The notes below the pieces were generated by a model that ran no database searches, was not told where the DNA came from, and saw only the letters and a program-made list of their open reading frames with translations. Position numbers and translations under genes: made by a program. Positions 17,491 through 26,979 of a DNA stretch of 64,000 nucleotides are shown piece after piece. The stretch covers positions 744,001 to 808,000 of the forward strand of contig NZ_OCMZ01000001.1 in the NCBI RefSeq assembly GCF_900215485.1, given 5' to 3'. The first letter of the stretch is position 1, and each line of letters starts with the position of its first letter. Origin of the DNA: Nitrosovibrio sp. Nv4. GTDB taxonomy: Bacteria; Pseudomonadota; Gammaproteobacteria; Burkholderiales; Nitrosomonadaceae.

Positions 17491-20181
17491 TTATCCCGCC
17501 CGCCGTTGATTACCCTCCTTGCGGCTTAATATCAGTTTACTCAGGGCCGGAAGAATAATAAATGTGCAAACCATGATCCAGAATATGCCTATGGTAATGA
17601 TCAAGCCCATGCTGGAGATACCGGCATGCGGGGAGAAAGCCAATCCTCCGAAGCTGGTGGAAGTGGTCAAGGCCCCAAAAAATATGGCTCTGGCGGTGCT
17701 GGACTGGTAAATATCGTAGTCTTCGGAGCCGGAAAGTGACTCGCGCAGCTTGACGAGCATGTGGATGCCATTGTCGACTCCCAGTCCCAATAACAGCGGC
17801 AGGGCGATGATGTTCGCAAAATTGACGGGAGTATTGGTGAGAGCCGCACAAGCCATGGTAAAGAGCCCCGCCAGTATGAGTGTTGCCATGACCAGCGTTG
17901 TATCCAGAACGCTGCGCCGGATAGCGATCAAAACCAGTGCGATGGCAACCAGGGCGACCACAATGGCCTGCTGAAAGGCTTCGATGACTTCCTTCATCGA
18001 TTCCCAATAAATGATCGGCAGACCGGTTATTTCAGGTGCAACCGATTGCACTTCGATAATAAATTCCTTAAGATTGGTCAGATCATTCAGGTCTTTTTTT
18101 GGAAAAATCTGGATGCGGTACCAACCGTCCTTGCTAAGCCATCGATCCTTGATATGGGGCGGCAGATGGTCCAGCCTGATAGGCTTGGCTTCCAGGCTGA
18201 TTGATAATTCACCCATGACGTGCGGCAACGTGCCAAGCAGCGCAGTATGTATTTTTTCAATGAAAATCTTCTGGCTGGATTGCGGCCGTGCATCGAGTTC
18301 GATCAAAATTTCCTGCAATTCCGTTTTTAACTTTGTCAATGACGCGCGATCACGGGCATTGGCTTTTTGTGGCAGGACGGTATCAATGGCTTTTATCACG
18401 CCGGTGATGCTGGGGGCCGGATCGACATTGGTTTCCAATTGGGGGAAATGCTGCACCTGCGGCCCAAGTATCAGCCCCAGTTCTTCAACCATGGCCAGTT
18501 TTTCGTCCTGGTCCGTGGGCTGAAGGTCAAAAAGACTGATGGTCTTGCCAACCGAAGCCAATGCCGACAGCTCTTTTTGCAGGATTTTGGTGCTGTTCTC
18601 ATCCCTGGTCAGGACGTTCAACATCATCGGTGAGGTGTCTTCGTCTTCCATCAATCTCTTGAACGCAACAACCGATTCGGTATGAGGGTCGCGAAGGTTG
18701 ACCGGGCTAAAATCCGTCTTCACGTCAAATGCCAATACGATGGAGATGAGCGCGAGAACAAGGGTAGTAAAGGAAACCGGTTTGGCATATCGGATCGGTA
18801 AGGCCGCCAGCTTCCTTGACAGGTTCGAGAGGGGATGCTGACCTTCTTTCAGCCCGGGCCTTCTCAGTGCCGGCAGGATTTTTAGCAGGGCTGGCAGGGA
18901 AACCAGTGTGATTAACAGGCAAATAAACAGACTTGTCCCTGCTAGCAGGCCAAGCTCTGCAACGCCCTTGTAATCAGTCGGTATGAAAGCGTACAGTCCG
19001 ATGGATGTGGTTCCTGCAGCCAGTAACAGCGAGGGGCCCACGGTCATGAAGGCATCGCGCAGTGCCAGCTCTTTATTGTCGTGCTCCTTTAATTTGTCCT
19101 GATAGCGTAAGCAAAAATGAATGGCATATTCCACACCCAGGCCGATATTGGATACCGCAAAAGCGAGTGAAATCAAGTTTAATTCCTTCACGGCAATAGC
19201 CGCGAATGCGCCGCAGAAAAGCATGCCCACGGCCAGGGTCAGCAGCGTGGCTACCGTAAGTAAAATAGACCGGTAGGCAACCAGCAAAATAAATAACACC
19301 AGGACAATGGAGAAAACACTGGCGGTAAAGGTGCCTGTGCTGATGCCGGCAAGCTCGTCATCTTCAAGGCCGATCTCGCCAGTCACCCAAACCTTGACGG
19401 CCGGCAGACCGGGCTCCTGAATATCGGCGGCAGCTTTGCGGATGGCCTCGATCGCGCCTCGGGCGGGACGGATTTCCGAGTGATCGAGCTTGGGCGAAGC
19501 AATGATGAACTCCTTGCTGGAACGTTTTCTCTCTTCAGCAATCAGCGACTCCCAGGAGAGCAAGGCATTTTTGCCATTGGCCGTTTTGTGCAAAACCAGC
19601 GCGATCTTGTCAGTCAGCGCGGCTAGATCGATGGGGATAGCCGGGGCTGTGTCGGTTGCCTCCTTATCCGTAGCCTTGGGGGCTGTGGCCTTCAGGGCAT
19701 CCTCAAAAATAGAAAAAAACCCTTTCAGATTGGGTTCCTGGCCAATTCTGCCGAGAAACGGCTGGGCGGCCGACAGGTTATTTGATAACGCCTGTAACTC
19801 GTCAGTATCCAGATAAAGCAGGCCGTTTTGACGGAAGAATTCATTGTCATTGGGAATGTAGGCCGAATTGAAGTGCTCAGCATCTTTGCTGAGCAGGTCC
19901 AGCAGTCTTCTACTGAAGGACTTGGTCAGTTCAGGCGTATCCGACTCAACCACCAGTACCAGCGTGCTCAAATCCTGTGAAAAAGCCTGTTCATAAAGGC
20001 GACGGTATTGCTGAAAAGGCGCATCGGGAGCAATGAGCTTGCCGGTATTGGTATCGATGGTCAAATGACCGACTGTGTATTGGGCGGCGAGAACCCCGAG
20101 CGCAACCAATATGGACAGCGCCGTAAAAGGATGGGCAAGCGTCCAGTTTCCCCAAGTTGCGTAACTGCGGCTAATTGCCAT
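17491..20181 (-). CDS. hpnN: MMPL/RND-superfamily exporter, probably hopanoid transporter HpnN
   Basis: The 896-residue inner-membrane protein has the RND/MMPL duplicated plan. One TM helix is at the N-terminus (residues 20-40), then a large periplasmic loop and a block of TM helices with GLGVEYAIHFCLRYQ. A second loop and a second TM block with LGLGVDNGIHMLVKL follow. The FIPTDYKGVAELGLLAGTSL segment fits the hopanoid-associated HpnN subgroup, which moves hopanoids to the outer membrane. The subgroup assignment is less sure than the superfamily, and no hopanoid synthesis gene is nearby. The frame is open to 20256; the ATG at 20179-20181 (MAISRSYATWGNW) gives the normal N-terminus. Confidence 0.8.
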   Translation of the reverse strand: MAISRSYATWGNWTLAHPFTALSILVALGVLAAQYTVGHLTIDTNTGKLIAPDAPFQQYRRLYEQAFSQDLSTLVLVVESDTPELTKSFSRRLLDLLSKDAEHFNSAYIPNDNEFFRQNGLLYLDTDELQALSNNLSAAQPFLGRIGQEPNLKGFFSIFEDALKATAPKATDKEATDTAPAIPIDLAALTDKIALVLHKTANGKNALLSWESLIAEERKRSSKEFIIASPKLDHSEIRPARGAIEAIRKAAADIQEPGLPAVKVWVTGEIGLEDDELAGISTGTFTASVFSIVLVLFILLVAYRSILLTVATLLTLAVGMLFCGAFAAIAVKELNLISLAFAVSNIGLGVEYAIHFCLRYQDKLKEHDNKELALRDAFMTVGPSLLLAAGTTSIGLYAFIPTDYKGVAELGLLAGTSLFICLLITLVSLPALLKILPALRRPGLKEGQHPLSNLSRKLAALPIRYAKPVSFTTLVLALISIVLAFDVKTDFSPVNLRDPHTESVVAFKRLMEDEDTSPMMLNVLTRDENSTKILQKELSALASVGKTISLFDLQPTDQDEKLAMVEELGLILGPQVQHFPQLETNVDPAPSITGVIKAIDTVLPQKANARDRASLTKLKTELQEILIELDARPQSSQKIFIEKIHTALLGTLPHVMGELSISLEAKPIRLDHLPPHIKDRWLSKDGWYRIQIFPKKDLNDLTNLKEFIIEVQSVAPEITGLPIIYWESMKEVIEAFQQAIVVALVAIALVLIAIRRSVLDTTLVMATLILAGLFTMACAALTNTPVNFANIIALPLLLGLGVDNGIHMLVKLRESLSGSEDYDIYQSSTARAIFFGALTTSTSFGGLAFSPHAGISSMGLIITIGIFWIMVCTFIILPALSKLILSRKEGNQRRAG

Positions 20182-20400
20182 AGTTGATTGGGCCGAGCTC
20201 AATAATTTGTAGCGAGATTCGCTTGATCCGACAATAGCTTTGCAGCAGACGGGCAATACGATTCAAAATCGGTTGCGAATTTTTATCAAATTGCGACACA
20301 TTTGCGCAAAGAGATAACCTCTATTAGTAGTGTAGTGTTCAGCAGAAGGTTATCAAGCACAGGCGAATTGCCTCAATAAAAAGTAACCGAAGGAGTGCAT

Positions 20401-20676
20401 ATGAGGCGCGCCTTGGTAATGGATAAATCAGCCCGAAGCTCAGGGGCATTTCATGGCAGTGTACCGATGGGCAGGCGTTCAAGCTTCATCAGCCTGCGAA
20501 AGGGAGCTGGCTCCATTTCCTCGGGGCGTTTATTAAAGGGTAAAAAGGTTGGGATGAAATTCATCCCGCAGCAATTGTCCCGCGCTCAAATAAAAGCTCA
20601 ATCCAGGCCACAGCCTGTTCCATTGGTGCCCGTCCTGGTCCAGCCCGCTGTACCAGGAAAGCGCGTCCGCCAATAA
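20401..20676 (+). CDS. Possible small basic protein
   Basis: The frame of 91 codons follows AAGGAG by a suitable distance and could be translated from ATG 20401 or GTG 20395. The product is very basic and rich in Ser, Gly, Arg and Pro, with no hydrophobic segment or recognisable domain. Its last 79 bases lie antisense to the end of the broken HExxH gene. Low-complexity composition makes a chance frame quite possible. Confidence 0.3.
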   Translation: MRRALVMDKSARSSGAFHGSVPMGRRSSFISLRKGAGSISSGRLLKGKKVGMKFIPQQLSRAQIKAQSRPQPVPLVPVLVQPAVPGKRVRQ

Positions 20677-21400
20677 GTAAAAGCGGCTGCCTCACGAGCT
20701 TCGGCGCGGGGCTTTTCAAAGACGCGATCGCAGGAATGCGAAAATTCATGCATCAGCAGAGCCGCGTAGCAGGCACGGCGGTCGGGTGCCGGGGCGTCGG
20801 CAATATTGTTAAAGAAAGTGCCGAAAATGCGGGTGGTCCGGTTAAGAGGTGAAGACCGTCCCAAAACGCAGCGCCTCTATTGTTGCAGTTTGTCTGCTGC
20901 TCGCAGATCACGCGGGCGTTATCCCTGAATCGGCTGCGAATGCAATTACCGAGGCTGGAACCGGTAGTCGACTCTACCGTGCGTTCGAAGTTGGCCCAAT
21001 CATCCACCAGGTTCCAGGCCACGGCGAGGATGTTCACAGACTGGGTGCTGGTGCAATCGACGGTTTCGAGGGAAACCGCCGGAGTGGTTGCGGGATCAGC
21101 TCCCGCGCCAAGCGGCAGATCTTTGGGACAATCCGGGTCTTGTGCCGCGCTGCACACAGCGAGGTTACAAACGCCATCTGCGGCGCAACGTGGTTCATCC
21201 TGCGTGTCTACCGCAGCCAGGCGGATAGAATCCCCAGGTAGGTTCTGCAACCTGGTCGCTTTATCCTTATCTATTTCGCAACTTGTGGCCGGAACACTGT
21301 CGGGACAAACTTGACCAGCCTCGCTGTTTACCCCTTGAGGATCTGCAAAAGCATTGCTTGCAATTATTATGCCGAGCGCAAGTATGGCAGTGTGTAACAT
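20598..21400 (-). pseudogene. Secreted Cys-rich protein with HExxH motif, frameshifted
   Basis: Translation from ATG 21400 (AAGGAG six bases upstream) gives a signal peptide ending NAFADP. A Cys-rich segment follows (CAADGVCNLAVCSAAQDPDC), then AVAWNLVDDWANFERTVEST and GAAFWDGLHLL. At 20841-20848 (GTTAAGAG on the plus strand) the sensible reading jumps to the -1 frame. That frame continues NRTTRIFGTFFNNIADAPAP and ALLMHEFSHSCDRVF, ending at 20598. HEFSH is a zinc-peptidase-type motif, so the intact gene would encode a secreted metallopeptidase of about 265 residues. One lost base or a sequencing error explains the break; no standard slippery heptamer is present. The specific peptidase family is not recognised. 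Confidence 0.6.
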
Positions 21401-21528
21401 GGCAGACTCCTTTTTGGTGACGGAGCCAGGGCATTTCGCAATTACAAGGACGACTCCCAGCGCTGATGCACATGAGGCTGGTCGATTTATTCCCTGGTTT
21501 TAATCTGCAATGCAGTACCCCTTCATTC

Positions 21529-21549
21529 ACAGCCTGCTGTGCAGGCTGT
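21529..21549 (-). terminator. Hairpin at the end of the Cys-rich gene
   Basis: ACAGCCTGC and GCAGGCTGT form a perfect nine-base stem with a three-base loop, directly after the stop codon of the gene at 21549-22016. No T tract follows on the minus strand, so it may protect the 3' end or terminate weakly. Confidence 0.5.
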
Positions 21550-22016
21550 CAGCACTCCGACACGCCGCAGAGCAACTGATCGCAGCCCGACCAATGGCAA
21601 CAAGTCCGCTCGCAACTACCCCAGCAGATAGAGTCGAACGGCCAAGGGAGGCAGGTACGATTATCCTGGACAGTGCATCCCTCTCCCGGCGGCGTACAAG
21701 GCCGCTCAGAACAATTCGTTCCGTCAGGGCGGCAGCATCGCTGCGACCAACCCGTTTGTGCCTCGCATCGACACGGGCCACATACCGGTGGCTGTGAAAT
21801 GCAGCCACATTCTATCCTGCAAAACCTTATGCATTGAGCATGCTCCCTGCCAGTGAGGCCAACACAGCCCTCCCTGCATTCGCCCAGGCAGGCGAGATCA
21901 CATGCTTGTGGCTGTACAACGCTACCATCCGCATTAAAACCCGGCGTCGCCTGGTAATGTCCTCTCGTTCTGTAGACCGAGGACTCGGCGGTAAAACCTG
22001 GCATCTTCATGTTCAT
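21549..22016 (-). CDS. Cysteine-rich protein with MPGFTAE-type leader
   Basis: The 155-residue protein has 24 cysteines, nearly all after residue 38, in patterns such as CDLACLGECREGC, CRIECGC and CGPCRC. There is no classical signal peptide. Instead the N-terminus reads MNMKMPGFTAESSVYRTRGH followed by a neutral linker, like a conserved leader that I have seen on short Cys-rich proteins in environmental proteobacteria (recollection, not a search). A good ribosome-binding site (GAGGAG, seven bases upstream) supports expression. It is transcribed toward the broken secreted HExxH gene 148 bases downstream. Possible roles are metal binding or a disulfide-rich secreted or modified peptide; none is demonstrated. 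Confidence 0.7.
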   Translation of the reverse strand: MNMKMPGFTAESSVYRTRGHYQATPGFNADGSVVQPQACDLACLGECREGCVGLTGREHAQCIRFCRIECGCISQPPVCGPCRCEAQTGWSQRCCRPDGTNCSERPCTPPGEGCTVQDNRTCLPWPFDSICWGSCERTCCHWSGCDQLLCGVSEC

Positions 22017-22321
22017 TTCGCATCTCCTCTTAGCGGTTAGCCCTTAAATGGGTTGCGGCTTTATCACGCAGCCCAACATTGATGCATCGCTTTGTTTGGT
22101 TACGGCTTCGCTTATCTCAATGAATTACAAACTCGTATCATTTGGAAGCCGGGTAAGAGTCAGTTTGGTTATTTGCACTCGAACCGCAGTCGCAGCAGGC
22201 ATTTCATTTATAGATGGCAATACAGGAAAAACAAGTGCTTCGTATAGCTTCATATCGCGCAATGCGCGCCGCTTATTGTTCCCTTACATCTGCTTCTCCG
22301 GTTGCAGGGGGTCATTCGGGA
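22017..22321. other. Intergenic stretch between dnaE2 end and Cys-rich gene start
   Basis: It should contain the promoter of the Cys-rich gene on the minus strand. No gene or clear structured element is seen. Confidence 0.45.
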
Positions 22322-25300
22322 CTAATGAAAATCCCGGCTTCCCACGATGAGATTACCTAGCAAATGACTATGATCAACCAGCCGCTTGGCGATCACATGT
22401 TTGACATCGCTTTCACATTGCCATACGCCATACACCGTTAAAAGCCTTGAGTTCAATGCCTCACGGCGGTGCTTATGGACAAGCTGGCTCCATACCACGA
22501 CATTCGTTATCCCGGTCTCATCTTCAAGCGTTACGAACATGACGCCATTGGCGCTTCCTGGGCGCTGCCGGCAGGTTACGATACCGGTTGTTCTGACCAG
22601 CCGCCCGGTTGGATAATTATCCAGCTCCATTGCAGAACGCAAATTCATTCTGGCTAGTTTGGGACGCAACAGTGCAAGTGGATGCCGGCGCAGGGTAAGT
22701 CCCGTGCTGGCGTAATCAGCGGTAATTTCTTCCCCTTCAGGCGCGGCCGCGATAACTGGTAATGTCTCTCTTACTGGCGCATTTCGCATCAGGTCTCGTT
22801 GTTTTATGTGGGATGCTACGGCCCAGAGCGTTTGTCGCCGATGGCCTGACAAGGTGCATAACGCGTCGGAACTGGCGAGAGCCCGCATTTCAGCGGTATT
22901 CAGCGATGCGCGGTTTGCCAGATCGGTCGTGTTTTCAAAAGATGAGCTTGTCCTTGCTTCGACAATGCGCTTGGCTGCTTCCAGACCCATCCCTTTCACC
23001 CTGTTCAAGCCTAGCCGGACGGCGGGTTGTATAGGTTGAGAAGAATTGTCGGCCTGTTCTTCAAGTGTGCAATCCCAATCGCTGAGAGTCACGTCCCCCG
23101 GCCTGATGTGAACACCATGCCGCCTGGCATCCTGAATCAGTTGCGAGGCGCTGTAAAAACCCATGGGCAGACTGTTCAGCATTGCGCACAGGAAGGCGGC
23201 AGGTTCGTGGCATTTAAGCCAGGCCGACACATAAACCAGCAGTGCAAAGCTTGCAGAATGCGATTCCGGAAATCCATATTCGCCGAAACCCTCGATTTGG
23301 CGGAAGAGCCGTTCAGCAAATTCGAGGGTATAACCTCGGCTGGTCATTCCATCGATTAACTTCTTATGGAAGGGGCCTAGCCCTCCTTTTCTCTTCCAGG
23401 CAGCCATGGATCGGCGCAACTGGTCGGCTTCACCCGAGGTGAAGTTGGCGGCAAACATGGCCAGTTGCATCACTTGTTCCTGGAAAATCGGTACACCCAA
23501 GGTGCGTTCCAAGGCGGCTTTCACTCCTTCGCCTGGATAATCAACGTCTTCCAATCCCTGTCTGCGGCGCAGATAAGGGTGCACCATGTCTCCCTGAATC
23601 GGTCCTGGACGGACGATGGCGACTTCTATCACCAGATCGTAGAAAGTCCGTGGCTTCAAACGCGGCAGCATGGACATCTGCGCGCGGGATTCGATCTGGA
23701 AGACGCCAATAGTGTCGGCCTTGCAGATCATGTCGAATGTTGCTTCATCTTTTGTCGGAATATCCTGCACCTGAAAGGGCGCGCCACGCAGGGCGGAAAT
23801 CAGATCGAGCGTGCGGCGGATGGCCGATAGCATGCCTAGCGCCAGCACGTCAATTTTCATCAACCCTATTGCTGCGAGATCATCCTTATCCCATTGAATA
23901 ATTCGGCGATCCGCCATGGCGGCGTTTTCGATGGGTACGATACGGCACAGCTTGTCACGCGCAATGACAAAGCCGCCTACATGTTGTGATAAATGTCGCG
24001 GAAATCCATATAAGACTGGAATCAATTGGATCAGCTTCCGGATGACCGAACTGTCGGGATCGAAGCCGTTCTCAGTCAGGCGTTGACGCATATCCGAAGT
24101 TTTATCCCACCAGGCAAAAGAAGCAGATAGGCGCTTGATCCTTTCGATATCGAGCCCCAGCGCCTTGCCGATATCTTGAACCGCCGAACGCGTACGGTAG
24201 GTAATGACCGTGGCGGCAATGGCGGCACGGTCCCGGCCATATTTCTGATAGATATACTGAATAACTTCCTCACGGCGATGGTGCTCGAAATCGACATCAA
24301 TATCGGGAGGCTCGTTACGTTCTTTCGAAATAAACCGCTCAAACAACAGACTGCTGTGCTCCGGATCAATCTCGGTGATACCCAGGCAATAGCAGACCGC
24401 GGAATTGGCTGCCGATCCGCGCCCTTGGCAGAGAATGCCGCGCGAGCGCGCAAACTTTACGATATCGAATACAGTCAGGAAATAGGGTTCATAGTCAAGA
24501 TCGGCGATCAGCTGCAACTCATGCTCAATCTGTTTCCTGACCTTGGCTGAGGCGCCTTCCGGAAACCTTCTTGCCATGCCCTCTTCAACCATGCGCCGCA
24601 GATAGGCTGCATGTGTTTCATTAGTCTCGACCAGTTCTTCAGGATATTCATAACGCAACTCATCCAGCGAAAAAGTACAACGAACCGCAACTGAAGCCGT
24701 CTCCTGCAAGAGTTCCGGCGGATAAAGTTGCTCCAGCTGCAATCTTGTGCGCAGATGCTGTTCCGCATTGGGCTGCAATCCATAACCGCATTCGCTCAGC
24801 GGTTTACCGAGACGGATGGCCGTCATGGTATCTTGCAGAGGTTTGCGGGAACTGTCATGCATATGCACGTCCCCCGCGGCGACAAGCGGCATGCCCGTGA
24901 TATCCGATGCCTGCCGTATTCTCTCGAACAGCAGATCTTCGCCGGCATGAAGCAATAGCTCGACAGCGGCCCAGCAGCGTTTCGGGAATAGCGACATTGC
25001 CCAGTTCATGTCTTCTATTAAAGAACTGTCCGCCTGATTGAAACGAGGGATCAATAAGACCAGGCAATCCTGCAGTAGAGCAAGATGAGGCGCATCGGGG
25101 CAGCTTTCGAAATCTGCGCGGCTTATACGGTAAGTCCCTTTCACGGCACGTTGCCTTGCCAGTGTTATCAGCTCGCATAGATTGCCGTAGCCCTCCCGGT
25201 TCATGGCCAGGCAGACCAGACGTAATCCATCCTCCAGAATGAACTGACTGCCGATCAGAAGATGCAGACCGGCTTTTTTGGCTTCCGAATGGGCTCTCAC

Positions 25301-25465
25301 CACTCCCGCCATGGAGCATTCATCCGTGATGGCCAGTGCGGTATAGCCCAAGGTTACAGCATGCTCCACCAGTTCTTCAGGCAGGGAGGCTCCCTTCAGG
25401 AAGCTGAAGCTGGAACAGCAATGAAGCTCAGCGTAAGAGGGATAAGAGGGAACAGGGGAAGACAT
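22322..25465 (-). CDS. dnaE2: Error-prone DNA polymerase DnaE2 (ImuC)
   Basis: This is a C-family polymerase alpha-like subunit that carries out SOS-induced translesion synthesis together with ImuA and ImuB. The 1,047-residue length is typical of DnaE2, shorter than replicative DnaE. The N-terminal PHP domain contains LAITDECSMAGVVRAHSEAK (residues 41-60). The catalytic palm motif PDIDVDFEHHRREEVIQYIY begins near residue 387 and supplies the acidic residues. The C-terminal OB-fold region includes VVWSQLVHKHR. Its ATG overlaps the imuB stop (ATGA). It is the last gene of the lexA-imuA-imuB-dnaE2 unit, so the lexA promoter with its operators should control it. Confidence 0.95.
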   Translation of the reverse strand: MSSPVPSYPSYAELHCCSSFSFLKGASLPEELVEHAVTLGYTALAITDECSMAGVVRAHSEAKKAGLHLLIGSQFILEDGLRLVCLAMNREGYGNLCELITLARQRAVKGTYRISRADFESCPDAPHLALLQDCLVLLIPRFNQADSSLIEDMNWAMSLFPKRCWAAVELLLHAGEDLLFERIRQASDITGMPLVAAGDVHMHDSSRKPLQDTMTAIRLGKPLSECGYGLQPNAEQHLRTRLQLEQLYPPELLQETASVAVRCTFSLDELRYEYPEELVETNETHAAYLRRMVEEGMARRFPEGASAKVRKQIEHELQLIADLDYEPYFLTVFDIVKFARSRGILCQGRGSAANSAVCYCLGITEIDPEHSSLLFERFISKERNEPPDIDVDFEHHRREEVIQYIYQKYGRDRAAIAATVITYRTRSAVQDIGKALGLDIERIKRLSASFAWWDKTSDMRQRLTENGFDPDSSVIRKLIQLIPVLYGFPRHLSQHVGGFVIARDKLCRIVPIENAAMADRRIIQWDKDDLAAIGLMKIDVLALGMLSAIRRTLDLISALRGAPFQVQDIPTKDEATFDMICKADTIGVFQIESRAQMSMLPRLKPRTFYDLVIEVAIVRPGPIQGDMVHPYLRRRQGLEDVDYPGEGVKAALERTLGVPIFQEQVMQLAMFAANFTSGEADQLRRSMAAWKRKGGLGPFHKKLIDGMTSRGYTLEFAERLFRQIEGFGEYGFPESHSASFALLVYVSAWLKCHEPAAFLCAMLNSLPMGFYSASQLIQDARRHGVHIRPGDVTLSDWDCTLEEQADNSSQPIQPAVRLGLNRVKGMGLEAAKRIVEARTSSSFENTTDLANRASLNTAEMRALASSDALCTLSGHRRQTLWAVASHIKQRDLMRNAPVRETLPVIAAAPEGEEITADYASTGLTLRRHPLALLRPKLARMNLRSAMELDNYPTGRLVRTTGIVTCRQRPGSANGVMFVTLEDETGITNVVVWSQLVHKHRREALNSRLLTVYGVWQCESDVKHVIAKRLVDHSHLLGNLIVGSRDFH

Positions 25466-25467
25466 GA

Positions 25468-26979
25468 TTATCCAAATAGTCCCTGCAAATACCAGCTATC
25501 TGCCTCACCTTTTTTATCTTCTGCCGGATCATGCTCGCGGTAGATCCATAACAATTGGCCAAGCTCATTTTCCGCTATGAAATAATCGCGTGCGATCAGC
25601 GCATCATCCCACCAGCCCGCCTCGATCCGTTCAGGCCCTTCAATCAGCTTCAACGACGAGCCATAGACCGGTTGGCGGCGCTGCAGCTTCAGTTCCAGTG
25701 GAGTTTCCATCAGCCAGGCGGGGCGGGGCCATTCCGTTGGGATTATTTCCCGATATGTTTCCCTCAATCCATTCATTCCACTCGTTTCCAGTAGCTCAAA
25801 TCTCTGGCTGCATTCCGGACGGTGGTCGGAGACAATCTTTAAGCCCGTGATGGCTTGCGGCCCCAGGCGGGAGGAAAGTTTCTCGATAAACCGGTTCAGT
25901 GAAGTCGATTCCGATTGCACGGTGGGAAACAGTTCCAGATTGGCATTCGCCCCCGCTGTGATTTGGTCGGCTGCCAATTCCAGTTCACAAACCGGAGCGG
26001 GTATTTTTGTACGCTCCATGCGTTCACGGAGCAAAATTATTAAATGCCTGGAGTCGCTGCTTTGTTCAGAAAGTCTTATGTTTATGGGAGTGGATTTGTG
26101 CGGCTGGCGGAGGGAATATTCGTGGTGCAAAACAAATGAAAATGCTGAAACCGCCGCGTGTCGGGCAGACAGCCAGCCGCACATCTGCTCGATCATGCGC
26201 TGCACGGGCACCAGCAATAATTCGACACTTTCAACTTGCGCCATCAATCTCATTTTTTGCTGAAAATATTCCGGTACTTCCAGCCACTTTTGCGGATCGG
26301 GAGAGTCGCCGTAGGCACGATCCAGCTCTGCCGGCAAATCCGGACCAAATCGGCGTGCTATTCCACTGCGCGGCAACTGCTGTAACTCCGCCAGCGTTTT
26401 GCAGCCTATGCCGTGAATGACTTCAAGATGAGGCTGGGCCGATTCCAGCAAACTGACGGGCAGGGAATCGAGCATTGAACGAAACTTGGCACCTGCCCCG
26501 TTGATGGCGGTTTGCGGCGATGCGGATCGCGCCAGCAGCCATGCTCCCCCGGCGGTAGGAGCAACACCTGCGCAGAGTTGCAAACCTTGCGCAGCCACTG
26601 CCCGGTTGAGTAATTGGCATAACTTTTTCAGACCGCCAAACAATTTCAGGCTGGCAGAAACTTCGGCAATGAGGCCGCTGCCTTGCATCACGACATTTGG
26701 CGTGAAACGCAAGGCGGCATATGCCGCTTCTTGCAGCGCTTTCATTTCTTCGTTCGGATCATGCTCCACCACTATCAGATCAGGAAAAAGAGACAAAGCA
26801 CTGGCCAAGGATTGATGAGCCGTCACGCCCTGCTGTTGCGCCGGCTTATTGGCCTGCTGGATATATACCTGGTTACCCTTGCGAACAGTCACCGCCATTG
26901 CAGGAATCAACACGGCGGGAAACCGGCGCTCAATCCAGTCAAGCGATAATGTCGGGCAATGAAGAGCGATCCACAGCAT
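25468..26979 (-). CDS. imuB: ImuB, Y-family polymerase-like mutasome subunit
   Basis: ImuB is a catalytically inactive relative of Y-family polymerases that links DnaE2 to the beta clamp. The ATG at 26977-26979 starts MLWIALHCPTLSLDWIERRF, the usual beginning. The 503 residues include the palm-like segment ALRFTPNVVMQGSGLIAEVS and the helix-hairpin-helix-like region EVIHGIGCKTLAELQQLPRS followed by GIARRFGPDL. The acidic residues that coordinate metal in active Y polymerases are not in their expected positions, which fits ImuB. A longer frame to 27063 exists but would overlap imuA by 125 bases; the chosen start overlaps it by 41. Confidence 0.9.
   Translation of the reverse strand: MLWIALHCPTLSLDWIERRFPAVLIPAMAVTVRKGNQVYIQQANKPAQQQGVTAHQSLASALSLFPDLIVVEHDPNEEMKALQEAAYAALRFTPNVVMQGSGLIAEVSASLKLFGGLKKLCQLLNRAVAAQGLQLCAGVAPTAGGAWLLARSASPQTAINGAGAKFRSMLDSLPVSLLESAQPHLEVIHGIGCKTLAELQQLPRSGIARRFGPDLPAELDRAYGDSPDPQKWLEVPEYFQQKMRLMAQVESVELLLVPVQRMIEQMCGWLSARHAAVSAFSFVLHHEYSLRQPHKSTPINIRLSEQSSDSRHLIILLRERMERTKIPAPVCELELAADQITAGANANLELFPTVQSESTSLNRFIEKLSSRLGPQAITGLKIVSDHRPECSQRFELLETSGMNGLRETYREIIPTEWPRPAWLMETPLELKLQRRQPVYGSSLKLIEGPERIEAGWWDDALIARDYFIAENELGQLLWIYREHDPAEDKKGEADSWYLQGLFG

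Noticed and set aside
20841-20848. Programmed -1 frameshift in the HExxH gene
   Set aside because: The site lacks an X-XXY-YYZ slippery heptamer in the reading phase; a mutation or sequencing error is simpler.
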